DNA of 12,160 nucleotides from Planctomycetota bacterium (GTDB lineage Bacteria; Planctomycetota; Phycisphaerae; UBA1845; CAIVHJ01): positions 1-12,160 of the forward strand of contig JADFJZ010000005.1 of assembly GCA_022565195.1 (NCBI GenBank). The letters are read 5' to 3'. The notes under the pieces are model-generated. The model was not told the origin of the DNA. It did no database searches and worked only from the letters and a program-made list of their open reading frames with translations. The position numbers and the translations under genes were made by a program. Position 1 is the stretch's first letter. Each line of letters begins with the position of its first letter. Shown piece after piece: positions 1 to 7,909 of the stretch.

Positions 1-1
1 C

Positions 2-373
2 ATGTTCCAAATCACCAAGAGCGAGAAATCCGAGGTGGTCACAAATTGTGACCACCTCGCCCGGCTCAAGTTCTCATCCGTTCGCCCCCATGCCTTTACG
101 GAACATGGCGCCATCATGGCAGCCACGGTTCTGAATACCAAGCGCGCCATCGAAGTCAGTGTGTACGTGGTTCGGGTGTTCGTCAAGTTGCGCGAGATGT
201 TGGCCAATCACCGCACGCTGGCTTCTAAACTCAACGAACTCGAGCGTCGTGTCGGCGACCATGATCATCACATCCAATCACTCCTCGACGCGATTCGCCA
301 ACTGATGGAGCCACCACCCGCGGCATCCAAACGGAAAAAGATCGGATATTTGACCGAGTTTGAACGTACATAG
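2..373 (+). CDS. ORF6N domain-containing protein, 5'-truncated by window edge
   Basis: The readable 123 residues match the C-terminal part of ORF6N-domain proteins, a DNA-binding-type domain common in phage antirepressor-like and chromosomal genes. Visible family signatures are MFQIT at the start, AFTEHGAIMAATVLN, RAIEVSVYVVRVFVKLREML, a coiled-coil-like stretch LASKLNELERRV, then DAIRQLMEPP and a basic tail ending KRKKIGYLTEFERT. The M at position 2 is probably internal: in family members MFQ(I/L)T follows an N-terminal segment of about 60 residues, which would lie before the window. A 29-bp palindrome lies inside the coding sequence. The stop (TAG, 371-373) is 8 bp before the next start, so co-transcription with the downstream gene is possible. 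The exact role is unknown; a DNA-binding regulator is the family-based guess. Confidence 0.85.
   Translation: MFQITKSEKSEVVTNCDHLARLKFSSVRPHAFTEHGAIMAATVLNTKRAIEVSVYVVRVFVKLREMLANHRTLASKLNELERRVGDHDHHIQSLLDAIRQLMEPPPAASKRKKIGYLTEFERT
31..59. repeat. 29-bp perfect inverted repeat inside the ORF6N gene
   Basis: Two 14-bp arms (31-44 and 46-59) are exact reverse complements around a single central A at 45. The centre falls on the middle base of codon AAT (44-46), so each codon on the left faces its reverse complement on the right: GAG/CTC, GTG/CAC, GTC/GAC, ACA/TGT. It encodes EVVTNCDHL. It could be an operator, a target site or a mere coding coincidence. Confidence 0.9.
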
Positions 374-381
374 GAGGTGTC

Positions 382-1215
382 ATGTCCCCCATATTTCTGA
401 CTGCACTTTGGGTGATCGCGATCCCGGTGATTGAGGATACTCCGGCAAGTTCTGCGCTGAGTGTTCAGATCGTCCAGATCCACGAAGTGCGACACAAGGA
501 TTTTCGGAAGAGCCCGCCCAAGCCCCAAATCGGCTCGGTGAATCCAGATGCCCAGGAGATTCTGGCGGTCACAATCGAGCTTGCGGGAGCTGCGTCCGCC
601 CGAGCGGAGAAGTATGGCTTCGTTCAAATCACAAAGGTCGAGGATGACCAAGGCAAGGCACTCAAGCCGCGCGAAGGGTTCGGAATGAACACCAACCCGC
701 ATGACCGGCTTGTGGACGTGGACCGGGAGTCCATGTTCTTCTGGGAGAAAACAAAGCCCAATGACAAGCTCCGCGTCACGTTGTATTTCGACGTTCCGGC
801 CCGTTCATCCAAAGCACTGAAAACGCTCACCGGCAAGCTGAAACTGTTCGTCATCAAGGAGCGTAAGGAAGTGATCGTCGCCGACATTCTGTCTATGCAA
901 GGCAAGACGATCGAGAACGACCTGCTGAAGTCTGCCGGGCTGATCATCAAAGTTACGAAGGTGGAAGACAAGTCCAAGGCCGTCACATTCGAGACGAGCG
1001 GCAATCAGGACAGTCTGTTGGAATTAGCGCTGGTTGATGCGGCCGGCAAGGGAATCAACGTCGCTACCATGACCATGACGTTGGGCGGCAAAACCTCGCG
1101 CACACTACAGCCGGTGGAAACCGTTCCGGTTGACGCGCGACTCAAACTGACCATCGGGCTCGGTCAAGAGACGGTGGAAGTGCCCTTCAGCTTCACGGAC
1201 ATCCCGCTGCCGTGA
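382..1215 (+). CDS. Unrecognised protein, probably exported
   Basis: I do not recognise a named family for this 277-residue protein. The start is well supported: an AGGAGGT Shine-Dalgarno sequence lies at 372-378, a few bases before the ATG. Residues 3-16 are hydrophobic (IFLTALWVIAIPVI) and could be a short export signal or membrane anchor, though no positively charged n-region or clear signal peptidase site is visible. The rest has alternating hydrophobic strands (LRVTLYFDVP, LKLTIGLG, VEVPFSF), suggesting a beta-sandwich extracytoplasmic protein. Two segments resemble each other, ITKVEDDQGKAL (residues 83-94) and VTKVEDKSKAV (191-201), hinting at two related domains. There are no cysteines and no catalytic motif. 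It ends only 5 bp from the convergent AAA+ gene. Confidence 0.7.
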   Translation: MSPIFLTALWVIAIPVIEDTPASSALSVQIVQIHEVRHKDFRKSPPKPQIGSVNPDAQEILAVTIELAGAASARAEKYGFVQITKVEDDQGKALKPREGFGMNTNPHDRLVDVDRESMFFWEKTKPNDKLRVTLYFDVPARSSKALKTLTGKLKLFVIKERKEVIVADILSMQGKTIENDLLKSAGLIIKVTKVEDKSKAVTFETSGNQDSLLELALVDAAGKGINVATMTMTLGGKTSRTLQPVETVPVDARLKLTIGLGQETVEVPFSFTDIPLP

Positions 1216-1220
1216 ATTCG

Positions 1221-2561
1221 CTACATAATCGTGAAGTAGTTGGTCATGGCGAAGTCGAAAGTCTCCTTGGTCATGGTTGCCTGGCCGCCTTCGTAGTCGC
1301 ACTGATTCTTGATCTGGGCCAGCAAATCGCGCGGATGACAGCAGCGGAAAGGTCGCTCCTCCGCGCGGTAGCGGGCGATCAAGTGGTCCAGCGCCTCCGC
1401 GTTCGGCTCGACCCCAGACTGCTCACTCACGATTTGCATCAACTGCCGGAACTCGGTTTCGGTCGGATCGGGCACTTCGATCTTGTAGGGAATGCGCCTC
1501 AGGAAAGCATCGTCGACGAGATCCTTCGGTTCGAGGTTCGTCGAGAAGATGATGAGCTGGTCGAAGGGCACCTGAATTTTCGTGCCCGTGATGAGCTGCA
1601 AGAAATCGTAGCGCTTCTCCAGCGGCACGATCCAGCGGTTGAGCAATTCGAAGGGGTTGATTCGCTGCCGTCCGAAGTCGTCGATGACCAGTGAGCCGCA
1701 GTTGCTCTTCATTTGCAGCGGGGCGTGGCTGATCTTGCTGACCGGATCGTACCGAATCTCGAGGGCGTCCATGGTCAACTCGCCGCCGACCACAATCGTC
1801 GGCCGCTTGATTCTGATCCAGCGGCGGTCGTGCTGATTGGCTTTGATGATGCTCGCCCCGAGCTCGACCGGTTCGTGGACCTGCGGGTCGAACACCATGA
1901 TGATCTGGCCTTCGACTTGAACGGTGCGGGGAATCCAGACCTCGGTGCCGAAGCAACGGGTGATGCGTTCGGCGATGCTGGTCTTGCCGTTTCCCGGCGG
2001 GCCGTAGAGGAACATGCCCCGTCCGGAGTTAATGGCCGGCCCCAGGCGCGAGAACAGTTCGTCACTGATCAACAGATCGCTGAATGCCCTCTGCAAGTCA
2101 TCGCGCCGCGGCATCTCTCCGGCGATGGTCTGTTTGTTGACCGACGCGATGTACTCAGCCAGCGATACCGGCGCCGATCCGAGATAGGAACACTCCTGGA
2201 CATACTTCTTGGCGCGTTCCCGGCCATCCTCGGTCAGAGCGTACGTGAAGTCCAACTGGGCTGAATCCTTGTAGAAGACCAACTGCTGGTTCTTCAACGT
2301 GGTAAGCATCTCCTTGCAGTCTTTGAGCGGCAGGGCGAGTTCTTCGCAAAGTTCCCGGCCTTTGGCGTTGCCGTGGGCCAACAGGAACTTCAAGAGCAGC
2401 GATTCGGCCATGGCGCTGGTGATGCCGGCTTGTTTGAAGTCCTCGGGGAGTTGAGGCACGAAAGCATCGCCGGACTCGTCGCCCGCCGACGCCCGCGCCG
2501 CTGCCGGCGGCATGTTGAAGAGTTCCTCAAGCGAGAGATCTGTATAGACGGCAGTGCTCAT
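1221..2561 (-). CDS. AAA+ family ATPase with N-terminal winged-helix region
   Basis: This 446-residue protein carries a complete AAA+ core. Walker A GPPGNGKT is at residues 187-194, Walker B LVIDDF at 291-296, a sensor-1-like IIFSTN at 337-342, an arginine pair in FLRRIPYKIEV (353-363) that suits the arginine finger, and CCHPRDLL at 407-414 where sensor 2 would lie. Residues 40-125 look like a winged helix-turn-helix (GRELCEELALPLKDCKEMLT, ending in a wing with YALTEDGRERA). The start at 2561 is preferred over the longer in-frame ATG at 2645 because AGGAG precedes it at good spacing and the 28 extra residues are low-complexity. The family is usually annotated simply as ATP-binding protein or ATPase with chaperone activity; the client is unknown. 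It lies 178 bp downstream of the zinc-ribbon/CBS gene on the same strand, so it may have its own promoter. Confidence 0.85.
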   Translation of the reverse strand: MSTAVYTDLSLEELFNMPPAAARASAGDESGDAFVPQLPEDFKQAGITSAMAESLLLKFLLAHGNAKGRELCEELALPLKDCKEMLTTLKNQQLVFYKDSAQLDFTYALTEDGRERAKKYVQECSYLGSAPVSLAEYIASVNKQTIAGEMPRRDDLQRAFSDLLISDELFSRLGPAINSGRGMFLYGPPGNGKTSIAERITRCFGTEVWIPRTVQVEGQIIMVFDPQVHEPVELGASIIKANQHDRRWIRIKRPTIVVGGELTMDALEIRYDPVSKISHAPLQMKSNCGSLVIDDFGRQRINPFELLNRWIVPLEKRYDFLQLITGTKIQVPFDQLIIFSTNLEPKDLVDDAFLRRIPYKIEVPDPTETEFRQLMQIVSEQSGVEPNAEALDHLIARYRAEERPFRCCHPRDLLAQIKNQCDYEGGQATMTKETFDFAMTNYFTIM

Positions 2562-2567
2562 GGGTTG

Positions 2568-2572
2568 CTCCT
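2568..2572 (-). promoter_or_regulatory. Ribosome binding site deciding the AAA+ start
   Basis: On the minus strand AGGAG is followed by 6 bases (CAACCC) and then ATG (2561-2559). No comparable site precedes the longer in-frame ATG at 2645, so this site decides the start. Confidence 0.65.
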
Positions 2573-2739
2573 GTTCATTCAGCTCCGGGCTGTTGCGCGC
2601 GTAGGCGAATTCCAACTGGTGCGAGCCTCTCGAACGCCTCGCCATTGATGCGGAGATAATACAGCTTACAATTGGGGTCGGTTAGCGGCGGGACGCGGGG
2701 CGCTATCGGACGTGAACAAGGGGCACTCGGTCGGCAACG

Positions 2740-3261
2740 CTAGTCGGCGCTGGAGCAATGTCTGGCGATGAAGCCGAGGACGTCACGGGTGCGGACCATA
2801 GCGACGGGCTTGTTGTCTTGCATGATCGGAACATGGCGATAGTTCTTGACCGCCATCAGATTCAAGCCCTGGGCAACGGATTCCGTTGATTGGATGGCCT
2901 CGGGCAGCGGCGACATGAACTTGCGGATCGGCTCCTGCCGCAGTTCGTCGTACCGATCCGCGATCTTCATCAGAAAATCGCGCTCGGTGAAAATACCCAC
3001 CAGTTCGTCGTGGTCTACAATCATGACCCCGCTGGTGTGCGCGTCAATCATGGATTGGGTCACTTCAGAGACAGTGTTGTCGGGCAGCATGGTCAAGCCC
3101 CGATCCGGCTTGAGTTCCATGACGGATTCATTGATCAAGCGCGCCGCCAGGCCCTCGGCGGAGGATTCGGGCACGCCCATGTCAGACAGGTCCGCCTGAC
3201 ATTGCTCGCACTGATCTGCCCCTTCAATATTCGGATGTCCACATGCGGGGCAGTCGATCAT
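2740..3261 (-). CDS. Zinc-ribbon protein with two CBS domains
   Basis: The 173-residue product starts with a short four-cysteine zinc ribbon (CPAC at 4-7 and CEQC at 18-21). A linker follows, then two CBS motifs: the first around 48-105, including VMIVDHDELVGIFTERD, and the second around 113-168, including NYRHVPIMQDNKPVAMVRTRDVL. CBS pairs usually form a Bateman module binding AMP, ADP, ATP or similar ligands. The start at 3261 is chosen because the zinc ribbon begins at once with MIDCPACG; an in-frame ATG at 3333 would add 24 unconvincing residues, and no strong Shine-Dalgarno distinguishes them. It lies 84 bp downstream of korB on the same strand. A candidate TACAAT (-10-like, minus strand, 3308-3303) sits in that gap. 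A role in sensing energy state is an inference from family and context. Confidence 0.85.
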   Translation of the reverse strand: MIDCPACGHPNIEGADQCEQCQADLSDMGVPESSAEGLAARLINESVMELKPDRGLTMLPDNTVSEVTQSMIDAHTSGVMIVDHDELVGIFTERDFLMKIADRYDELRQEPIRKFMSPLPEAIQSTESVAQGLNLMAVKNYRHVPIMQDNKPVAMVRTRDVLGFIARHCSSAD

Positions 3262-3345
3262 ACGCGTACGTTCCGAGGTGACTTGAAGAAACCGACGAGC
3301 GGATTGTACCGCATCGCTGCCTGCTTTGCACACCGTTGCAGGCGT

Positions 3346-4368
3346 TTACGTTACGTCCCAGGAATCGGCGCCTTCCAGCAGCGCGGTCATATCGCCGGAA
3401 CCGTTTTTCGAGCGGGCGTCCTCAATCTGCTGCTTCATCAAACCCTCATAGGTGGGTCGATGGACCCGGCGGAAGATGCCCAGAGGCTCGGGAAAGGCCG
3501 GCACCTGCATGCGCGAGAGCAGGAACGCCAAACTGGAGTCGTCCATCTTCTCATCGTGAAACAGCAAATCATCCTCGGTCACGCCGTTGCCCAGGGTGAC
3601 GACCTCCGGGACCACGCCGTTCAGCCGAATGCCCTTGTCGCGCTCTTTGCCGAAGACCAGGGGCTTACCGTGTTGGAGGTACACCACGCTGTCAGCCTTG
3701 GTGCCCTTGTCGGTCGCATAGCTGAAGGCGCCGTCGTTGAAAATGTTGCAGTTCTGGTAGATCTCGACAAACGCCGTTCCTTCGTGCCGGGCCGCTTCCG
3801 AAAGCACGGATCCCAGATGCTTGATGTCAACATCGACCGCCCGCGCGACGAACGTCGCTTCTGCCGCAATGGCCACCGACAATGGACGGAGCGGGTAGTC
3901 AATGCTGCCCAACGGCGAGGTCTTGGTCTTCTTGCCAAACTCCGAAGTCGGCGAGTATTGACCCTTGGTCAATCCGTAAATGCGATTGTTGAACAGCAGC
4001 ACCACCATGCCGACGTTTCGTCGGATGGCGTGAAGCAAATGGTTGCCGCCGATGCTCAAACCGTCGCCGTCACCGGTGACGACCCAGACCTGGAGATCGG
4101 GATTCGCGCATTTGGCGCCGGTCGCGATGGCCAGCGCCCGGCCATGGATGCTATGGAGTCCGTAGGTCTCCATGTAGTAAGGGAACCGGCTGCTGCAGCC
4201 GATGCCCGAGACGAACAGGAACCGCTCGCGCGGGATCCCGAGCGTCGGCAGGATCTTCTTGACTTGCGCCAGGATCGAATAGTCGCCGCAACCCGGGCAC
4301 CAGCGCACGTCCTGATCGGAGGCAAAATCCTTGGGCTTCAGTGTCGGCAGTTCCACAGTCGTGCTCAT
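3346..4368 (-). CDS. korB: 2-oxoacid:ferredoxin oxidoreductase, beta subunit
   Basis: KorB binds thiamine diphosphate and a [4Fe-4S] cluster and, with KorA, oxidatively decarboxylates a 2-oxoacid (probably 2-oxoglutarate) with CoA, reducing ferredoxin; the reverse reaction serves CO2 fixation in some lineages. The 340-residue sequence shows WCPGCGDYS (C24, C27), GIGCSSR (C58) and YQNCNIF (C207), the four expected cluster ligands, plus the ThDP/Mg motif [12 protein letters not shown] starting at residue 99 and closing with NN at 127-128. [16 protein letters not shown] is also typical. Length is normal for the family. The ATG overlaps the korA stop codon as ATGA, implying translational coupling. 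Substrate specificity (2-oxoglutarate, pyruvate or other) cannot be settled from motifs alone, so the symbol follows the most common annotation. Confidence 0.92.
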   Translation of the reverse strand: MSTTVELPTLKPKDFASDQDVRWCPGCGDYSILAQVKKILPTLGIPRERFLFVSGIGCSSRFPYYMETYGLHSIHGRALAIATGAKCANPDLQVWVVTGDGDGLSIGGNHLLHAIRRNVGMVVLLFNNRIYGLTKGQYSPTSEFGKKTKTSPLGSIDYPLRPLSVAIAAEATFVARAVDVDIKHLGSVLSEAARHEGTAFVEIYQNCNIFNDGAFSYATDKGTKADSVVYLQHGKPLVFGKERDKGIRLNGVVPEVVTLGNGVTEDDLLFHDEKMDDSSLAFLLSRMQVPAFPEPLGIFRRVHRPTYEGLMKQQIEDARSKNGSGDMTALLEGADSWDVT

Positions 4369-6242
4369 GCGTGTACTTTCTCTCCAATCATCGAGTGGAT
4401 CTTCTTACAGATTTCGCTTACCAAAAACGGTTTGCCCTGGACCTTGTTGAGGCCTTCCAGCTCACGCAGGTAGGTTCCCTGCAAGTAGAACCGTAATTGC
4501 CCGGTATTCAGTTCAGGAATCACGATGCGGTCAAATCGACCGAGGATTTCACCCAGGTCGGGAGGCAGCGGATTCAAGTAGCGCAGATGTATGGCGGAAA
4601 CCGACAGCCCCTCTTTCTGGCATTGCCGCACGGCTGTCGTGATCGATCCGTAGGTTCCGCCCCAGCCGACCACCAGCAGGTCGCCGCTTTCGGAGCCCAG
4701 AATTTGGGTGGGCGGAATCAACTTTTGAATGTTGGCCACCTTCTGGGCGCGGAGGTCCGTCATGCGCTGGTGGTTGGCCGGCGTGTAACAGACGTTGCCC
4801 GAACCGTCTTCCTTCTCCAGTCCGCCGAGGCGATGCTCCAATCCGGGCGTGCCGGGCAAGGCCCACGGTCGAGCCAGGTTCTCGTCGCGCTGGTAGGGGA
4901 AAAACTCGTCGCCCGCGTTCTTCTTTGTCGGGTGTACGACTTCAATCCGCTCCAGATCCTCAAACTTCGGCACTTTCCACGGCTCGCTGCCGTTGGCCAG
5001 ATAGCCGTCGCTCAGCAGAAGCACAGGCGTCATGAAGCGGAGCGCGATGCGCGAGGCTTCGATCGCGGTGTAAAAGCAATCGCCGGGCGACTGTGCCGCG
5101 ATCACGGGCATGGGACATTCACCGTGCCGTCCGTACAGAGCCATCAGCAGGTCCGATTGTTCGGTCTTGGTGGGCAGCCCGGTGCTCGGTCCGCCTCGCT
5201 GCACGTTGATGATGACCAGCGGCAATTCCATCGTTACCGCCAGTCCCATGGCTTCGCCCTTCAGCGCCAGGCCGGGGCCGGAGGTGCTGGTGAGCGACAA
5301 GGCGCCCGTGAACGAGGCCCCGATGATTGAGGTCATGGCTGCGATTTCGTCTTCCGCCTGGAAGGTCTTGACGCCGTGGTGCTTGAAGCGGTTCAATTCT
5401 TCCAGGATGGTGCTGGCCGGCGTGATCGGATAGCTCCCCAGAAACAGTTTCTTGCCCGCCAGCTCGGCGGCGGTCACGAATCCGAGGGCCAGCGCCTCAT
5501 TGCCCATAATTTTGCGATAGCGACCCGGCTCGATCTTGGCCTCGGGGACCGTGTGCTGCACGGCGAAGCTCTCGGTGGTCTCGCCGAAATAGTAACCGGT
5601 CTTCAGGGCCGTCGCATTGGCATCGGCGACCTCGGGCATTTTTCCGAATTTCTGCGCAATCCAATTCAGGGTCGGTTCCATGGGCCGGCCATAGAGCCAG
5701 TACACCAGCCCCAGGGCAAAGAAATTCTTGCAGCGGTCAATGGCCTTCGCGCCGATCGGCGAATCCTTGAGCGCTTCTTTGTTCATCGAGGTGATCTTGA
5801 TGATGTGCGACTGGTATTTCTCCAGGCTGCCGTCTTCCAGAGGATTGGATTCGTAGCCGGCCTTCTTGAGGTTGCCCGGCGTGAATTCATCTTCGTTGAT
5901 CACCAGCGAGCCCTGATCAGCCAGATCCTCAAGGTTGGCCTTCAGGGCGGCGGGATTCATCGCAATGAGCACATCAACTTCGTCGCCCGGTGTATAGATT
6001 TCGTGGCTGCTGAAGCGCAGTTGAAAGCCACTGACGCCGGCCAGCGTGCCCGCCGGGGCGCGGATCTCGGCGGGAAAGTCCGGCAGCGTACTGACGTCGT
6101 TCCCGAACAGCGCCGACGTGTTCGTGAACTGCGTGCCGGCGAGCTGCATGCCGTCGCCCGAATCGCCGCAGAACCTGATGGTCACCGCATCAAGCTCACG
6201 CACTGTCTTGTTGACGGATGTTTCCCCTGTTTTTACGATCAT
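4365..6242 (-). CDS. korA: 2-oxoacid:ferredoxin oxidoreductase, fused gamma-alpha subunit
   Basis: This 625-residue protein joins the gamma domain (about 18-210; [45 protein letters not shown]) to the alpha pyrimidine-binding domain (about 245-425; [10 protein letters not shown] with YPITP at 271-275, [28 protein letters not shown]) and a C-terminal transketolase-like domain (about 510-615; [27 protein letters not shown]). That is the usual layout of two-subunit KorAB enzymes, so no separate gamma or ferredoxin-like delta subunit is needed. The start at 6242 is preferred: GAGGT lies upstream and the alternative ATG at 6299 falls within an AT-rich, promoter-like leader and adds 19 atypical residues. 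It is translationally coupled to korB by ATGA. The physiological electron acceptor is presumed to be ferredoxin. Confidence 0.92.
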   Translation of the reverse strand: MIVKTGETSVNKTVRELDAVTIRFCGDSGDGMQLAGTQFTNTSALFGNDVSTLPDFPAEIRAPAGTLAGVSGFQLRFSSHEIYTPGDEVDVLIAMNPAALKANLEDLADQGSLVINEDEFTPGNLKKAGYESNPLEDGSLEKYQSHIIKITSMNKEALKDSPIGAKAIDRCKNFFALGLVYWLYGRPMEPTLNWIAQKFGKMPEVADANATALKTGYYFGETTESFAVQHTVPEAKIEPGRYRKIMGNEALALGFVTAAELAGKKLFLGSYPITPASTILEELNRFKHHGVKTFQAEDEIAAMTSIIGASFTGALSLTSTSGPGLALKGEAMGLAVTMELPLVIINVQRGGPSTGLPTKTEQSDLLMALYGRHGECPMPVIAAQSPGDCFYTAIEASRIALRFMTPVLLLSDGYLANGSEPWKVPKFEDLERIEVVHPTKKNAGDEFFPYQRDENLARPWALPGTPGLEHRLGGLEKEDGSGNVCYTPANHQRMTDLRAQKVANIQKLIPPTQILGSESGDLLVVGWGGTYGSITTAVRQCQKEGLSVSAIHLRYLNPLPPDLGEILGRFDRIVIPELNTGQLRFYLQGTYLRELEGLNKVQGKPFLVSEICKKIHSMIGEKVHA

Positions 6243-6264
6243 AGAACCACTGACCTCTTGTTTA

Positions 6265-6270
6265 ATTATA
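6265..6270 (-). promoter_or_regulatory. Candidate -10 box upstream of korA
   Basis: The minus strand reads TATAAT here, 22 bases before the chosen korA ATG. A TTGACG (6299-6294) lies upstream, but the spacing is 23 bases, too long for a standard sigma-70 pair, so only the -10 element is convincing. The AT-rich stretch contrasts with the GC-rich surroundings. Confidence 0.35.
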
Positions 6271-6319
6271 GGTCTGCAAATGTGTAAACGGTGCGTCAAT
6301 TAGCGAGGGCAAACGATGG

Positions 6320-6790
6320 TCATGCTCCCTCTCGTGCCTCGAGGATCGTCGAAGGATCGGGGGGCAGGTTATAGATGGTTTGAGGGAAGTGCTCAACAAG
6401 GTACTCCATCACGCGGCGAACCGTGATCAAGCCGATCGGGCCACCCTGGTCATCGAGAACCGGCAAATGTCGGAGTCCACGCTCGTGCAGCAAGTGGATC
6501 GCGCGGGCAATCTTGTCCGATTCCCTGACCGAGGCCAGATCGGTGGTCATTACATCGGTAATCGGCGAATCCAGGTCCACACGTTCGCCAATAACGCGCC
6601 GCAACACGTCTCGCTCGGTAAAAATTCCGATCGCCTTGTTTTGGCCATCACAGATGATCACGCACCCGGCTTGATTTTCCTGGAGCAAACGAATCGTTTC
6701 TCGGACCGTCGTCGTCGGCGAGGTCACCAGCGGAGCTTTCGGCGCCAAGTGTCGAACGAAGTCTCTTTCCAGGCTGTGGGTCAGCTCCAT
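6320..6790 (-). CDS. Two-CBS-domain protein
   Basis: The 156-residue product is almost entirely a CBS pair. CBS1 spans about 18-75 (TTTVRETIRLLQENQAGCVII, then AIGIFTERDVLRR with GIFTERD at 55-61) and CBS2 about 78-134 (ITDVMTTDLASV, RHLPVLDDQGGPIGLITVRRVM). The C-terminal tail FPQTIYNLPPDPSTILEAREGA recurs, as I recall, in stand-alone CBS proteins. Such modules usually bind adenine nucleotides and regulate partners; no effector domain is fused here. AGGA precedes the ATG by 9 bases on the minus strand. It lies 77 bp upstream of korA in the same direction and resembles the zinc-ribbon/CBS protein downstream of korB (shared GIFTERD), so the two could be paralogues. A regulatory link to KorAB is inferred. 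Confidence 0.88.
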   Translation of the reverse strand: MELTHSLERDFVRHLAPKAPLVTSPTTTVRETIRLLQENQAGCVIICDGQNKAIGIFTERDVLRRVIGERVDLDSPITDVMTTDLASVRESDKIARAIHLLHERGLRHLPVLDDQGGPIGLITVRRVMEYLVEHFPQTIYNLPPDPSTILEAREGA

Positions 6791-7081
6791 GGCTCAAGGT
6801 CCTAAACGTAAGCGGTTCAGCATAGTATGTCGCGCAGGGAATACAAGGTCTCACCGCCATCCTTTGATGGCAAATTGGAGTCGAGCCGCAGAAACACTCT
6901 CTGCAACGACAGCGGCGAGGATCAGCCGCCCGCAATCGGAGGATTATAGCCGCGTCCTGCCGGGACCGCGGAGGAACCGACCGCGCGCGCCCGGAACAGC
7001 CCCGCAGGAATCACTCGCCCCTCATAAGTTGCTGTGCATCAAGTTGTTGCGCAACCATGCCGACCTCAGAGAGGATCCGAG
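6791..7081. other. Intergenic region between rsmG and the CBS gene
   Basis: I find no convincing gene in these 291 bp; the open frames crossing it have no recognisable content. On the minus strand a TATAAT lies at 6948-6943. An imperfect inverted repeat at 6950-6971 (CCGCG/CGCGG plus TCC/GGA, one bulged C, five-base loop) lies immediately upstream of it. This could be a promoter with an operator for the CBS gene. No T-tract follows the repeat, so it is not a classical terminator for rsmG. Confidence 0.3.
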
Positions 7082-7801
7082 CTATACATCCGAGGCAAAC
7101 CCGTCGGCTGGCTGTTCATGCCCCGGGTCCGCGAAATAGCAACACAATTGACGAGTCAGGACGCCGCTTGGCCCCTCGAGCGTGTAAGGCCAATTCTGCC
7201 GGCGGGTGAATCGGCTGCCGGTTCGGCCTTGGAGGGCTGCCTGAGATTCCTCGTTGGGCAGTGGGTCACCCTTGTAGCAAATAACGACGCTGCCGGGGTG
7301 ACAGAAGCGCTCCGCCAGGCTGAGACAATCGGCGAGTGGGGCGATCGCGCGGAACAGGACCATGTCAAACGAAGGAGTGTCCTCACGCCATTCTTCGGCC
7401 CGCTGGTGCAGAGCACGACAGTTGGTCAAACCGAGGTGATCTACGAACTGCTCCACGCAGCGTATTTTCTTGCCGGTACCATCAATCGCCGTGACCTGCC
7501 AATCGGGTCGGCAGATCGCCAGGGGCACCGCAGGGAATCCACCGCCTGTTCCCACATCAATAACTGTGGTTACGTCGGTCCCAGTGGCCCTGCTCCACGC
7601 CGCGACAGCCAGCGAATCCGCATAGTGCCTGGCGGCGCCCTCCGCAGGGCCGGTGATGCGGGTCAGGTTGATCTTTCGGTTGGCAGCGACCAGCAGCCGA
7701 AAGTGCTCCCACATTTGACCCACGGCGCCATCGCCGAACGGCAAGTCAAGATGCTCCAGATTCGATTTCAGCGTTGTGATGAATGCAGCACGATCGTCCA
7801 T
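7082..7801 (-). CDS. rsmG: 16S rRNA (guanine(527)-N(7))-methyltransferase RsmG
   Basis: RsmG (GidB) methylates N7 of G527 in 16S rRNA using S-adenosylmethionine, acting on the 30S subunit in the cytoplasm. The 239-residue sequence has the family hallmarks in order: NLTRI at 45-49, HYADSL at 59-64, the SAM-binding motif I DVGTGGGFPAVPLA from residue 82, TAIDGTGKKIRCVE after it, FDMVLFRAIAPL around 146-156 and the motif YKG at 176-178. Length fits the family. The ATG at 7801 is the natural start, with only a weak GAGG upstream. The gene starts 108 bp from the divergent DUF547 lipoprotein gene. No gidA/mnmG or parAB, frequent neighbours in other bacteria, is visible. The last 20 or so residues are less conserved than the core. 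Confidence 0.93.
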   Translation of the reverse strand: MDDRAAFITTLKSNLEHLDLPFGDGAVGQMWEHFRLLVAANRKINLTRITGPAEGAARHYADSLAVAAWSRATGTDVTTVIDVGTGGGFPAVPLAICRPDWQVTAIDGTGKKIRCVEQFVDHLGLTNCRALHQRAEEWREDTPSFDMVLFRAIAPLADCLSLAERFCHPGSVVICYKGDPLPNEESQAALQGRTGSRFTRRQNWPYTLEGPSGVLTRQLCCYFADPGHEQPADGFASDV

Positions 7802-7909
7802 GGCCTCGATCGTAGGATTCTGTTGCCGGGATGCAAGGCCTCATCTATGATGACGCGGGCCGCGGGCGAGAGTCTGCCGCCCTGCCGGTCCTCGGGGAGA
7901 CTGTTTGAA

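Noticed and set aside
2890..4473. 527-codon open frame on the plus strand opposite korB
   Set aside because: It is antisense to the unmistakable korB and CBS genes, has no recognisable domain, and its composition (rich in R, G, H, Q) is typical of a shadow frame in GC-rich DNA.
4497..5330. 277-codon plus-strand frame opposite korA
   Set aside because: Shadow of korA's alpha and C-terminal domains with no recognisable content.
5376..6287. 303-codon plus-strand frame opposite korA
   Set aside because: Shadow of korA; no domain and no ribosome binding site of note.
6265..6299. Full sigma-70 promoter TTGACG/TATAAT before korA
   Set aside because: The 23-base spacer is too long; only the -10 part was kept as a low-confidence feature.
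7034..7909. Upstream extension of the DUF547 open frame
   Set aside because: This part is the mirror of rsmG and has no family similarity; the signal peptide and lipobox set the start at 7910.
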